Assembly: GCF_024273195.1 (NCBI RefSeq)
Contig: NZ_JAMZCU010000007.1
Span: 1 to 64,000, forward strand
Length of the DNA stretch: 64,000 bases
DNA from: Devosia ureilytica
GTDB lineage: Bacteria > Pseudomonadota > Alphaproteobacteria > Rhizobiales > Devosiaceae
Reading direction: 5' to 3'
The position numbers were made by a program, and so were the translations under genes. Shown piece by piece: positions 17,245 to 24,441 of the stretch. The first letter of the stretch is position 1; every line of letters begins with the position of its first letter. The notes beneath the pieces were generated by a model. The model made no database searches. It saw only the letters and a list, made by a program, of their open reading frames with translations, and was not told the origin of the DNA.

Positions 17245-18534
17245 TCAGGGTAGCAGCACTTCGACGCGCAGGCCCTCGCCGGGCTTGGACTTGATACTCA
17301 TCTGGCCGCGATGGCGCTGGATGATGTGCTTGACGATGGCAAGCCCGAGACCGGTGCCCTTCTTCTTGCGGCTGACCTCGGCATCTATGCGATAAAAGCG
17401 CTCGGTCATGCGCGGCACGTGTTCGGGCTCGACGCCGGGGCCATGATCGACGACGCTGACCATGTGCCTCAGGCCCGAGCGATCAACCTGAACCAATGTC
17501 ACCTCGACACTCTTGCCGTCGGCGCCATATTTGATCGCATTGTCGATGAGATTTTCGAACACCTCATAGAGCTGCCCACGGTCACCAGTCACGGTCACCG
17601 GCGCTTGTGGCATGGTCAGTACCACCTGGATATCGGCGGCCTTGGCCTGGGTCTGCAGGCCCTCGCGCACTTCGCGCAGCAGGGCACTGAGATCGACAGA
17701 GCCAGTGGGGCGGACATGCTGGTGCATCTCGATGCGCGAGAGGCTGAGCAGATCATCGATCAGGCGGCTCATCCGATCGGCCTGGGTCCGCATGATGCCG
17801 AGAAACTTTTCGCGCGCCTCTGCGTCGCGGGCGGCGGGGCCGAGCAAGGTATCGATGAACCCCACCAGCGAGGCGAGCGGCGTGCGCAATTCATGGCTGG
17901 CATTGGCAATGAAATCGGTGCGCAGAGCATCCACACGCTTGAGTTCGGTCAGGCTCTGGAAGGTCACCAGCAATTGCCGGTTTTCATCGGCAAACCAGTC
18001 GCGGTCGGGGCGACGGAGCGGCGCGACGACGATGCGGTCCCAGGTTTCGGACGGCAGGGTCTCGTGCAGTTCAAAGCTGCGCGCCTCGCCGGTGCGGAGG
18101 GACGCTTCAATGGAAGCGACCATATCGGGATTGCGCATGACCAGGGTCAGCACCCGGCCCGGCTGAAGGCTCGGATATTGCCGCGCGGCGGCGCCATTGC
18201 GATGAAGGACCTCGGCTCGGCTGTCGAGCACCAGGCAGGGATCGCCCAGGGCCTCGACAAAAGCGGGGAGCATGTCGTCGCCGGCCGGGGCGACAGAAGC
18301 GACCGGCTGCACTTCGACGGTGCGGGTCAGGGTCACCACGGGTTGGGGCAGCAAGGCCACAAAACCGACCAGCACCAGATAGCCCAGAAGCGCCACATCG
18401 ATCCGCAGACCGCCAATGGCGACAAAACCGGCTATCAAGCCGGCCAATCCCAGCAGCAAGGGCGCCTGTCCGGCAAGGCGCGACAGCATGGTGGCTGGCC
18501 TGCTCGTCAGTCGCTGGGGCGGGGCGTGGTCCAT
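17245..18534 (-). CDS. phoR: Phosphate-regulon type sensor histidine kinase (PhoR-like)
   Basis: About 429 aa. Two N-terminal membrane helices (PLLLGLAGLIAGFVAIGG, VALLGYLVLVGFVALLP) are followed by a PAS domain (about 90-195), the H-box FIANASHELRTPLASLVGF, and the ATPase domain (ENLIDNAIKYG, DHGPGVEPE, KGTGLGLAIVKHI). This matches PhoR, which phosphorylates PhoB when phosphate is low. phoB and the pst genes are not in the window. The start is ATG 18534 or an in-frame TTG 18552; neither has a strong ribosome site. A Pho-box-like site lies 50-70 bp upstream. Confidence 0.82.
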   Translation of the reverse strand: MDHAPPQRLTSRPATMLSRLAGQAPLLLGLAGLIAGFVAIGGLRIDVALLGYLVLVGFVALLPQPVVTLTRTVEVQPVASVAPAGDDMLPAFVEALGDPCLVLDSRAEVLHRNGAAARQYPSLQPGRVLTLVMRNPDMVASIEASLRTGEARSFELHETLPSETWDRIVVAPLRRPDRDWFADENRQLLVTFQSLTELKRVDALRTDFIANASHELRTPLASLVGFIDTLLGPAARDAEAREKFLGIMRTQADRMSRLIDDLLSLSRIEMHQHVRPTGSVDLSALLREVREGLQTQAKAADIQVVLTMPQAPVTVTGDRGQLYEVFENLIDNAIKYGADGKSVEVTLVQVDRSGLRHMVSVVDHGPGVEPEHVPRMTERFYRIDAEVSRKKKGTGLGLAIVKHIIQRHRGQMSIKSKPGEGLRVEVLLP

Positions 18535-18602
18535 ATTCGGAGGTCGAATCAATGCTCTGGCCCCGCCACTTGCGCGGGAGGCAGGTTCATAGCACGCTCT
18601 GT

Positions 18603-18620
18603 GTGACAGTGGAGAGACAG
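18603..18620 (-). promoter_or_regulatory. Pho-box-like site between phoR and ppk2
   Basis: Read on the minus strand this is CTGTC(TC)-TCCA-CTGTCA(C), two 7-mers spaced by 4 bp, matching the PhoB box (CTGTCAT-N4-CTGTCAT) at 11 of 14 positions. It lies 69-86 bp upstream of the ATG start of phoR. It also overlaps the ribosome site of the divergent ppk2, so it would more likely serve phoR. Confidence 0.45.
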
Positions 18621-18621
18621 C

Positions 18622-19476
18622 GTGACCGACCCCATCGACGGCTTTGACATCAACGATCCTGAACTGCCCAAGTCCATCAAGAAGGCAGCGCTAGGGTCGG
18701 GCAATTATCCATACGAAGACAAGCTCGACGATGACGAGTATGACACGGCCATGTATGCGCTGCAAAAGCAGTTGGTGCTGCACCAGGCGCATATGTCCAA
18801 GGCGGGCACCCGGACGGTAATCCTGTTTGAGGGGCGTGACGCTGCCGGCAAGGGCGGAACCATCGAGCGGTTCCGGGAAAATCTCAACGCGCGCTACACC
18901 TCCATCGTCGCCCTGCCCAAGCCCAATGATCGGGAACGCACGCAATGGTATTTCCAGCGCTATGTCGACTGGCTGCCGGCGGCCGGCGAGATGATGCTGT
19001 TCGACCGCTCCTGGTATAACCGTGCGGTGGTCGAGCCGGTCATGGGGTTCTGTACTCCCGAGCAGACCGAGCATTTCCTCGAGGAAGCGCCCGAGTTCGA
19101 AAAGCGCCTCACCAATGACGGCATCAAAGTCTTCAAGCTCTGGCTTTCAATCGGCCGGGAAATGCAGTTGAAGCGTTTCCACGACCGTCGACATGACCCG
19201 CTCAAAACCTGGAAGCTGTCACCGGTCGATATGAAGGCACTTGAGCTGTGGGAGGAATATTCGGTAGCGCGGGACCGGATGCTCAAGCGCACCGATTGCA
19301 AGCATGCGCCCTGGACCGTCATTCGCGCCAATGACAAGAACCGCTTGCGCCTGAATGCCATCCGCACCGTGCTGCATGGTCTCGACTATGAGGGCAAGAA
19401 CGAGGACGAAATCGGCAAGATCGACAGGAAAATCGTGTTGAGTGCCGAGGAATTCTTGGCGTTGGAGGGGGAGTGA
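18622..19476 (+). CDS. ppk2: Polyphosphate kinase 2
   Basis: 284 aa, the usual length for a one-domain PPK2. Walker A is EGRDAAGKGGTIERF (about 70-84), the lid holds KPNDRERTQWYFQRY, and Walker B is FDRSWYNRA (about 128-136). The family moves phosphate between polyphosphate and nucleotides, often making GTP or ATP from polyphosphate. The start is a GTG at 18622 with GGAGAG at proper spacing. It is divergent from phoR, which fits a phosphate-storage role. An R3 repeat separates it from the convergent aminopeptidase gene. Confidence 0.93.
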   Translation: MTDPIDGFDINDPELPKSIKKAALGSGNYPYEDKLDDDEYDTAMYALQKQLVLHQAHMSKAGTRTVILFEGRDAAGKGGTIERFRENLNARYTSIVALPKPNDRERTQWYFQRYVDWLPAAGEMMLFDRSWYNRAVVEPVMGFCTPEQTEHFLEEAPEFEKRLTNDGIKVFKLWLSIGREMQLKRFHDRRHDPLKTWKLSPVDMKALELWEEYSVARDRMLKRTDCKHAPWTVIRANDKNRLRLNAIRTVLHGLDYEGKNEDEIGKIDRKIVLSAEEFLALEGE

Positions 19477-19488
19477 AGGGCCCGACAA

Positions 19489-19565
19489 CCCCACCCGAGC
19501 TGCGCTGCGGCCTGCGGCCAGCTACGTTTCCCTCCCCACAAGGGGGAGGGAAAGAGGGTGGAGTG
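19489..19565. repeat. Intergenic palindromic repeat, family R3
   Basis: CCCCACCC and GAGGGTGG ends enclose the hairpin TTTCCCTCCCC/GGGGAGGGAAA (19527-19553). It fills the gap between convergent ppk2 and aminopeptidase genes, where it may act as a two-way terminator. Confidence 0.6.
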
Positions 19566-19579
19566 CCATCAGGTGAGCG

Positions 19580-20827
19580 TTAAACGCTGAACGCCCATTC
19601 GCCCTTGCGCATGACGGGTTCGCTGGAGCCATCTGCGTGGATGCCGTCGATATCGACCTGGTCCGAACCGATCATCCAATCGATGTGGATGAGGCTCTTG
19701 TTGCCGCCCTGGGCGAAGATCTGGTCGGGGGTCAGGGTCTTGCCGCCTTCGAAACAGTCGGCATAGCACTGGCCCATGGCGATGTGGCAGCTGGCGTTTT
19801 CGTCGTAGAGCGTGTTGTAGAAGAGAATGCCCGAGGCCGAGATGGGCGAGGAATGGGGCACCAGCGCCACTTCGCCCAGACGCCGGGCGCCCTCATCGGT
19901 GTCGAGCACCTTGTTGAAGACGTTCTCGCCCTTGGTGGCCTTGAGCTCGACCAGCCGGCCTTCTTCAAAGCGGGCCTGGATGTTCTCGATCAGCGTGCCA
20001 TTGTGCGACAGCGGCTTGGTGGCGGCCACGGTGCCTTCAACGCGCAGACGATGGGGCGTAGTGAAGACTTCCTCGGTGGGGATATTGGGGTTGCAGGTGA
20101 CCCCATTCTTGGCCTCGGACGCGCCGCCCTTCCAGCGATGGCCATCGGCCAGGCCGACGGAAAGGTCGGTACCCGGCCCCTTGTATTTGAGCGAGGCGAA
20201 ATTCTTGCCGTTGAGCCAGGTCCAGCGCGCCTTGAGATTGGCATTGTGCTCTTTCCAGGCGGCGATGGGATCGGGCTGATCGACGCGCGATGCCTTGAAA
20301 ATGGCATCGGCCAGCTTCGCCACCGCGACATCCTCGGGATCATTGGGGAAGACCAGCTTGGCCCAATTGGGTGTGGGATAGGAGACAATGTTCCAGTTGA
20401 TGTCGAAGCCGGTGATCAATTCCAGCGCCGGGCGATAGGCGGCGGAATTGGCGCGATTGGCGCGCGAAACCTTGTCGGGATCTTCGCTGGCCAGCATCAT
20501 CGGGTTGTCGCCCGAAATGGCGAGGCGCGCAGCATTGTTCCTGTAGGCTTCGGCCATGCCCGCATAGAGCCAGCCGGCGGCGCGATCAAAGCTGGCATCC
20601 TTGGCATGGCGGAAGCGCGAAAGGGTGGCCTCTTCATCCGAATAGATCGTGGTGACCAGACCCGCGCCGGCCCTATAGGCGTGCTCGGTGATGCGGCGCA
20701 CCAATGGGGCAGCGGTCATCGGGGCGGTGATGATCAGGTCCTGGCCCTCGGCCAACTGCAGCCCGACCTTGATGGCGACTTCGCCGAGCTTGTCGAGTTT
20801 GACCGGATCTATGGGGGAATTGCTCAT
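19580..20827 (-). CDS. M29-family metallo-aminopeptidase (AmpS-like)
   Basis: 415 aa, the normal length for M29. Metal-ligand regions are visible: NIPTEEVFTTPHRLRVEGTV (about 243-262), the ASCHIAMGQCY stretch (about 345) and HIDWMIGSDQVDIDG (about 383-397). The family removes N-terminal residues from peptides in the cytoplasm using two metal ions. It stands alone: convergent to ppk2 and divergent from the 42-aa membrane protein. The start ATG 20827 is not strongly marked but matches the family N-terminus (KLDKLGEVAIKVGL). Confidence 0.9.
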   Translation of the reverse strand: MSNSPIDPVKLDKLGEVAIKVGLQLAEGQDLIITAPMTAAPLVRRITEHAYRAGAGLVTTIYSDEEATLSRFRHAKDASFDRAAGWLYAGMAEAYRNNAARLAISGDNPMMLASEDPDKVSRANRANSAAYRPALELITGFDINWNIVSYPTPNWAKLVFPNDPEDVAVAKLADAIFKASRVDQPDPIAAWKEHNANLKARWTWLNGKNFASLKYKGPGTDLSVGLADGHRWKGGASEAKNGVTCNPNIPTEEVFTTPHRLRVEGTVAATKPLSHNGTLIENIQARFEEGRLVELKATKGENVFNKVLDTDEGARRLGEVALVPHSSPISASGILFYNTLYDENASCHIAMGQCYADCFEGGKTLTPDQIFAQGGNKSLIHIDWMIGSDQVDIDGIHADGSSEPVMRKGEWAFSV

Positions 20828-20919
20828 TGGGCAAAAAGCCTTCTTGCTCTTGAATCGATTGGGCGGAGCCTAGCGCCGAGTTTGCTGGCACGCCACCCCC
20901 GGCCAAATCGCAAAATTGC

Positions 20920-20933
20920 TTGACCCTGATCAA
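20920..20933 (+). promoter_or_regulatory. FNR/FixK-type anaerobox
   Basis: TTGAC-CCTG-ATCAA fits the FnrN/FixK consensus TTGA(C/T)-N4-(G/A)TCAA. It lies 52 bp upstream of the 42-aa membrane protein and about 93 bp upstream of the divergent aminopeptidase. The position suits activation of the small gene at low oxygen. Confidence 0.7.
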
Positions 20934-20985
20934 AGCCGGGCCGGGCACCGGATGCAAAATGAGGGCTCGACCAGGAGGTTTTCCA

Positions 20986-21114
20986 ATGCCCATGAGCAAT
21001 ATTGTCATGCTTACCGCCGTCTTCGCCATGTTCGGCGCCTTCTCCTTTGCGCTGGCCTATGCACAGCTCCAGACCCGCGGCATGGTGGCGCCGGGCGCCC
21101 GGCCCATGGATTGA
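20986..21114 (+). CDS. 42-aa single-helix membrane protein, probably FNR-controlled
   Basis: The start ATG 20986 has a perfect AGGAGG seven bases upstream. The protein has one membrane helix (NIVMLTAVFAMFGAFSFALAY), then a short polar tail (QLQTRGMVAPGARPMD). Its size resembles small subunits of respiratory complexes (CydX- or CcoQ-like), but the sequence itself does not identify it. The FNR/FixK-type box just upstream supports a role in low-oxygen respiration. Longer in-frame starts upstream would read through the anaerobox and are unlikely. Confidence 0.65.
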   Translation: MPMSNIVMLTAVFAMFGAFSFALAYAQLQTRGMVAPGARPMD

Positions 21115-21173
21115 TTGAGCCGCGACCCTGCGCCGGACGGCCACACGGCCTCCGGTGAAATGGATAGAACGGG

Positions 21174-21235
21174 GTCCCGAGACGATCTTCGTCCCAAAGC
21201 ATAGAGTAGGAACGAAACGAAGACCGTCTCGGGAC
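21174..21235. repeat. Inverted repeat with 19-bp arms
   Basis: Arms GTCCCGAGACGATCTTCGT and ACGAAGACCGTCTCGGGAC pair at 18 of 19 positions around a 24-base loop. No T-run follows the hairpin, and a family R2 repeat begins about 20 bp further on. Function unknown. Confidence 0.6.
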
Positions 21236-21255
21236 GCTAGCCATTCGCGCGTAGC

Positions 21256-21315
21256 GCTGATGGCCTTCTCGCCTCCTCTCCACCGGAGAGATTTGCCCGG
21301 CGGGACGGATCGAAG
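21256..21315 (+). repeat. Intergenic repeat, family R2 (copy 1)
   Basis: Contains ATGGCCTTCTCGCCT followed by a small palindrome (CTCTCCACCGGAGAG) and GGATCGAAG. Related copies lie at 49868-49939 (opposite strand), 54469-54545 and 61075-61143. Confidence 0.55.
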
Positions 21316-21692
21316 TTTCGCGTTAGGGTGGACCCTGGCGAACTGTCCGATACACCCGCCCAGTGGCACGCGCTGTCACTGTCGACTTGCGTCGACAGAA
21401 ACCGAACTCTCATCCACCGCCGCGCCAGACCGTGGCGGCACGCGACTGCCCCACGCCCGGCTTTCCCTCCCGCAACCGTTCGCTGCAGTCCGCCCTTTCA
21501 CAGGAGAGATGAGACGCAGTATGCGGGACGGATTTGGAGGCGAGGATACCTTGGCTGTTAAGGTGATTTTCCAAGTGGATAGCCCCAGCTAGCGTGCCGC
21601 CGACGCGAAGCGCCGGCGGCACACACCTGCACGTCTCCGTGGCCGATTTGCATCACACGGCCCCCTCTTCACGTTTGCGCCATTGGCAAGAC

Positions 21693-21718
21693 CGAACGGT
21701 TTGGTTACAAATCGTTCG
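21693..21718. promoter_or_regulatory. TetR-like operator before the ABC exporter leader
   Basis: Arms CGAACGGTTTG and CAAATCGTTCG pair at 10 of 11 positions with a 4-base centre. Within it, ACCGAACGGTTTGGT is itself a near-palindrome, the shape of TetR-family operators. It lies 34 bp before the leader-peptide start. No regulator gene is adjacent. Confidence 0.5.
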
Positions 21719-21751
21719 CCGCTTCAATTTCAAATTCAGGGGAGGCGTTGC

Positions 21752-21799
21752 ATGACAGCATTTATGTATTCTCCCCCAGCGGGCAAGCGCCGACCTTAG
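21752..21799 (+). CDS. 15-residue leader peptide of the ABC exporter
   Basis: An open frame MTAFMYSPPAGKRRP has a strong ribosome site (GGGGAGG, 6 nt upstream) and ends in TAG. It is followed by a terminator hairpin 12 nt later and by a second one before the exporter start. A good ribosome site on such a short frame ahead of tandem terminators is the pattern of attenuation, where ribosome stalling decides whether transcription continues. The PP and KRR motifs could slow ribosomes. Translation is not proven. Confidence 0.55.
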   Translation: MTAFMYSPPAGKRRP

Positions 21800-21810
21800 G
21801 TCCTTGCTCC

Positions 21811-21850
21811 CCGCGGTCCGCCTTTTTGGCCTGATCGCACGCGGTTTTTT
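21811..21850 (+). terminator. First leader terminator before the ABC exporter
   Basis: A CCGCG/CGCGG outer stem with an inner GCC/GGC stem is followed directly by six T residues. It lies between the leader peptide and the exporter gene, so it must be overcome for the exporter to be made. This supports an attenuator. Confidence 0.6.
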
Positions 21851-21862
21851 CCGTATTCCCCA

Positions 21863-21918
21863 GCAGCAAAGCCGACCGCTTCAGGTCGCCTGATTTCGGC
21901 TCCGCTGCGTCTTTCTTT
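21863..21918 (+). terminator. Second leader hairpin with pyrimidine tail
   Basis: Nested perfect stems GCAGC/GCTGC, GCCGA/TCGGC and TCAGG/CCTGA (3-base loop) form a long hairpin at 21863-21908, followed by a T-rich run. An alternative pairing GACC/GGTC inside it, and a similar GACC-TTA-GGTC at the leader-peptide stop, would allow competing folds. Confidence 0.55.
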
Positions 21919-21965
21919 TCTCCTTTTAAGGAACCGGTGGCCGGAGAACGGCGCCGGACGCAAAA

Positions 21966-23762
21966 ATGAGTCGCAAGAAGCGCCTGTTTCCCGCCGACGC
22001 CTTCCGCAATGTGCTCGGCTTCACCTTTGCCCATTGGCGCCGCCAGCCGGTTCGCATTGTCATGATCTGTGGCCTGGTGATCGCCTCGACCTTGGCCGAA
22101 GTGATGGTGCCACTGTTTTCCGGCCGCATTGTCGATGCCATTGCCGGCAATGACAATTCGGCAACCAGCGACGCCCTGAGGGCCTTTGCCGTGGTGGTTG
22201 GCCTGGGGCTGACCAGCGTCGTGCTGCGCTTTTTCATCTTCCACCGCATCATCAAGCTGACGCTCAAGATGATGGCCGACATCGTCAATGACGGTTTCCA
22301 CCGTGTGCAGCGCTTTTCAACGGACTGGCACGCCAACAGCTTTGCCGGTTCGACCGTACGCAAGGTGACGCGCGGCATGTGGGCGCTCGATGCGCTCAAT
22401 GACATCCTTCTGGTGGCGCTACTGCCATCGGTCGTGATGCTGGCCGGGGCCTCGATCCTCCTTGGCTCGTTCTGGCCGGTGATGGGGCTAATCGTTGCCA
22501 TTGGTTCGCTGATCTACATCGGCGTCACCATTGCCATGTCCATGGGCTATGTCGCCCCAGCAGCGAGCCTGGCCAATGCCTGGGACACACGGCTTGGCGG
22601 GGCGCTGGCCGACGCGGTGAGCTGCAACAGCGTGGTCAAGGCCTTTGGCGCCGAGGCGCGCGAAGAAGGCCGGATGCGCCATGTGCTTTCGAAATGGGAC
22701 AGCCGGACGCGCCGGACGTGGAAGCGCGGCACGCTCAACGGCACGATCCAGGGCTTCATGATGGTCTCGATGCAGGCCGGCATCCTGGGCACGGGCCTGT
22801 TCATGTGGACGCGGGGATTGGCGAGCCCGGGCGACATCACCTTCGTGCTAGCCATGTTCTTCGTGTTGCAGGGCTATCTGCGCGACGTGGGCATGCACAT
22901 TCGCAACCTTCAGCGTTCGGTCAATGACATGGAAGAGCTGGTGGCACTGACGTCAATGCCGCTGGGAATTGACGACAGGCCTGGCGCCACACCCATTGCC
23001 ATTGGTGCGGGCGGCATCCGTTTCGAGAACGTCACCTTCCAATATGGGGCGCATCCGACGCCGCTCTATCGCGACTTTTCAGTCGAGATCAAGCCAGGTG
23101 AACGGGTCGGTTTGGTGGGCCATTCGGGCTCGGGCAAGACGACATTCGTCAAGCTGATCCAGCGGCTTTACGACGTCAAAGACGGCGCCATCACGATTGA
23201 TGGGCAGAATATTGCCGAGCACCAGCAGGCCTCGCTGCGCAACCAGATCGCCATCGTGCAGCAGGAGCCGATCCTGTTTCATCGCACACTGGCGGAGAAC
23301 ATTGCCTATGGCCGGCCCGACGCCAGCCGCGCGCAGATCATGGAAGCGGCGGAACAGGCCAATGCCCATGAGTTCATCATGAGCCTGCCCAAGCAATATG
23401 AGACCATGGTGGGCGAGCGCGGGGTGAAGCTTTCGGGGGGTGAACGCCAGCGTGTGGCCATTGCCCGGGCCTTCCTCGCCGATGCGCCGATCCTCATTCT
23501 CGACGAGGCGACATCGAGCCTAGATAGCGAAAGCGAGGTGATGATCCAGCAGGCCATGGAGCGGCTCATGCAGGGCCGTACGACGCTGGTGATCGCGCAT
23601 CGCCTCTCAACCGTGCGGGCGCTCGATCGGCTGCTGGTGTTCGACAAGGGACGGATCGTCGAAGAAGGCGACCATGCCGCCTTGATCCGGCTCAGTGGCG
23701 GCATCTACCGGCGCCTCTTCGAACGCCAGGCGCTGGAGCTGACCAAGGGGCTGGTGGCATAA
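21966..23762 (+). CDS. ABC exporter, fused permease and ATPase (homodimer type)
   Basis: 598 aa. Six membrane helices fill about 1-320 and the nucleotide-binding domain follows: Walker A GHSGSGKTT, signature LSGGERQRVAIARAF, Walker B ILILDEATSSLD and H-loop IAHRLSTV. All catalytic residues are canonical, so a homodimer of the MsbA/LmrA kind is expected. It could export a lipid, drug or peptide; the cargo is not evident. The gene stands alone behind a leader with TetR-like operator, short peptide and two terminators, so expression is probably inducible. A strong terminator follows. Confidence 0.9.
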   Translation: MSRKKRLFPADAFRNVLGFTFAHWRRQPVRIVMICGLVIASTLAEVMVPLFSGRIVDAIAGNDNSATSDALRAFAVVVGLGLTSVVLRFFIFHRIIKLTLKMMADIVNDGFHRVQRFSTDWHANSFAGSTVRKVTRGMWALDALNDILLVALLPSVVMLAGASILLGSFWPVMGLIVAIGSLIYIGVTIAMSMGYVAPAASLANAWDTRLGGALADAVSCNSVVKAFGAEAREEGRMRHVLSKWDSRTRRTWKRGTLNGTIQGFMMVSMQAGILGTGLFMWTRGLASPGDITFVLAMFFVLQGYLRDVGMHIRNLQRSVNDMEELVALTSMPLGIDDRPGATPIAIGAGGIRFENVTFQYGAHPTPLYRDFSVEIKPGERVGLVGHSGSGKTTFVKLIQRLYDVKDGAITIDGQNIAEHQQASLRNQIAIVQQEPILFHRTLAENIAYGRPDASRAQIMEAAEQANAHEFIMSLPKQYETMVGERGVKLSGGERQRVAIARAFLADAPILILDEATSSLDSESEVMIQQAMERLMQGRTTLVIAHRLSTVRALDRLLVFDKGRIVEEGDHAALIRLSGGIYRRLFERQALELTKGLVA

Positions 23763-23770
23763 GCAAACGG

Positions 23771-23793
23771 GGGGCGCTTCGGCGCCCCTTTTT
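23771..23793. terminator. Rho-independent terminator after the ABC exporter
   Basis: A 7-bp perfect stem (GGGGCGC/GCGCCCC) with loop TTCG is followed by five T residues, just past the exporter stop. It also lies past the convergent DUF924 gene. Confidence 0.88.
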
Positions 23794-23806
23794 ACGGGTG
23801 GCGGAT

Positions 23807-24352
23807 TCAGAAAACCCGGTCGCCCTGCTCTTGCATATAGGCGAGCTCCTCGGGCGTACTCTGGCGCCCCAGCGCCTTGTTGCGGAAGGGAAAGCGGCCG
23901 AAGCGGGCAATAGTATCGCGGTGATCGACCATGAATTTTAGCAGGTATTCATTGTCCATGGCCTCGAACAGGCGCACGCCCTCGTTCTGGATGACCAGGG
24001 ATTCGGCATGCATGAAGGGCATGTAGAAGAACAGGACCCATTGCCGGTCTACCGCCATGTCGTGGCCACCGGCGATCGCTTCCTGCGCCAGAACGATGGC
24101 CATTTTGTCCTGCGCGAAGGCGACGGGGCTGCCGCGATGCAATTGGCGGGAGAACTGATCGAGCACGATGATCTCGGCCAGCCGGCCCTCGGGTTCCTCG
24201 CGCCAAGCCCAGGCCTCGCCGCGCGCCACCTTGGGGTGGAGATCGGCAAAGCGTTCGGCCAGAGCCGCATCGAATTCGGGCTTGCCTCCGAACCAGTCAT
24301 CCTGGCCGTGGTCCACAAACCAGAATTGGATGACGTCTTTGTACGATTGCAT
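23807..24352 (-). CDS. DUF924 family protein
   Basis: 181 aa, matching the family size of about 180. Hallmarks are VIQFWFxxx at the N-terminus, IIVLDQFSRQLHRGSP in the middle, and HRDTIARFGRFPFRN-like sequence near the end. The fold is all-helical and TPR-like in known structures; biochemical function is not established. It is convergent to the ABC exporter and about 90 bp after the VOC gene on the same strand. Confidence 0.85.
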   Translation of the reverse strand: MQSYKDVIQFWFVDHGQDDWFGGKPEFDAALAERFADLHPKVARGEAWAWREEPEGRLAEIIVLDQFSRQLHRGSPVAFAQDKMAIVLAQEAIAGGHDMAVDRQWVLFFYMPFMHAESLVIQNEGVRLFEAMDNEYLLKFMVDHRDTIARFGRFPFRNKALGRQSTPEELAYMQEQGDRVF

Positions 24353-24441
24353 GCCTGGCTCCGATGGTTGGGGTTGGAGGGCTCACTCACTGCATGGATC
24401 GCAAGTGGAGAGCCCCCGGGTCAACCCCGCGTGGCCCCGGA

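Larger units (their letters stand above)
21115..21690. other. Non-coding stretch rich in hairpins
   Basis: No open frame here looks like a real gene. Several strong inverted repeats are present: 19-bp arms at 21174-21192 and 21217-21235 (18 of 19 paired), CTGTCGAC-TTGC-GTCGACAG at 21379-21398, and 9-bp perfect arms at 21594-21602 and 21614-21622. One R2 repeat (about 21256-21315) is included. It could hold a small RNA or be an array of decayed repeats. Confidence 0.5.

Noticed and set aside
17311..18606. Plus-strand frame of 431 codons opposite phoR
   Set aside because: The kinase H-box and ATPase motifs are on the minus strand; this one shows no domain.
21155..21592. 145-codon frame in the hairpin-rich gap
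   Set aside because: Composition follows repeats and hairpins; no recognisable domain, no ribosome site.
21762..22301. Minus-strand frame across the exporter leader
   Set aside because: It is antisense to the leader and the start of the ABC exporter, and His/Gln-rich as shadows usually are.
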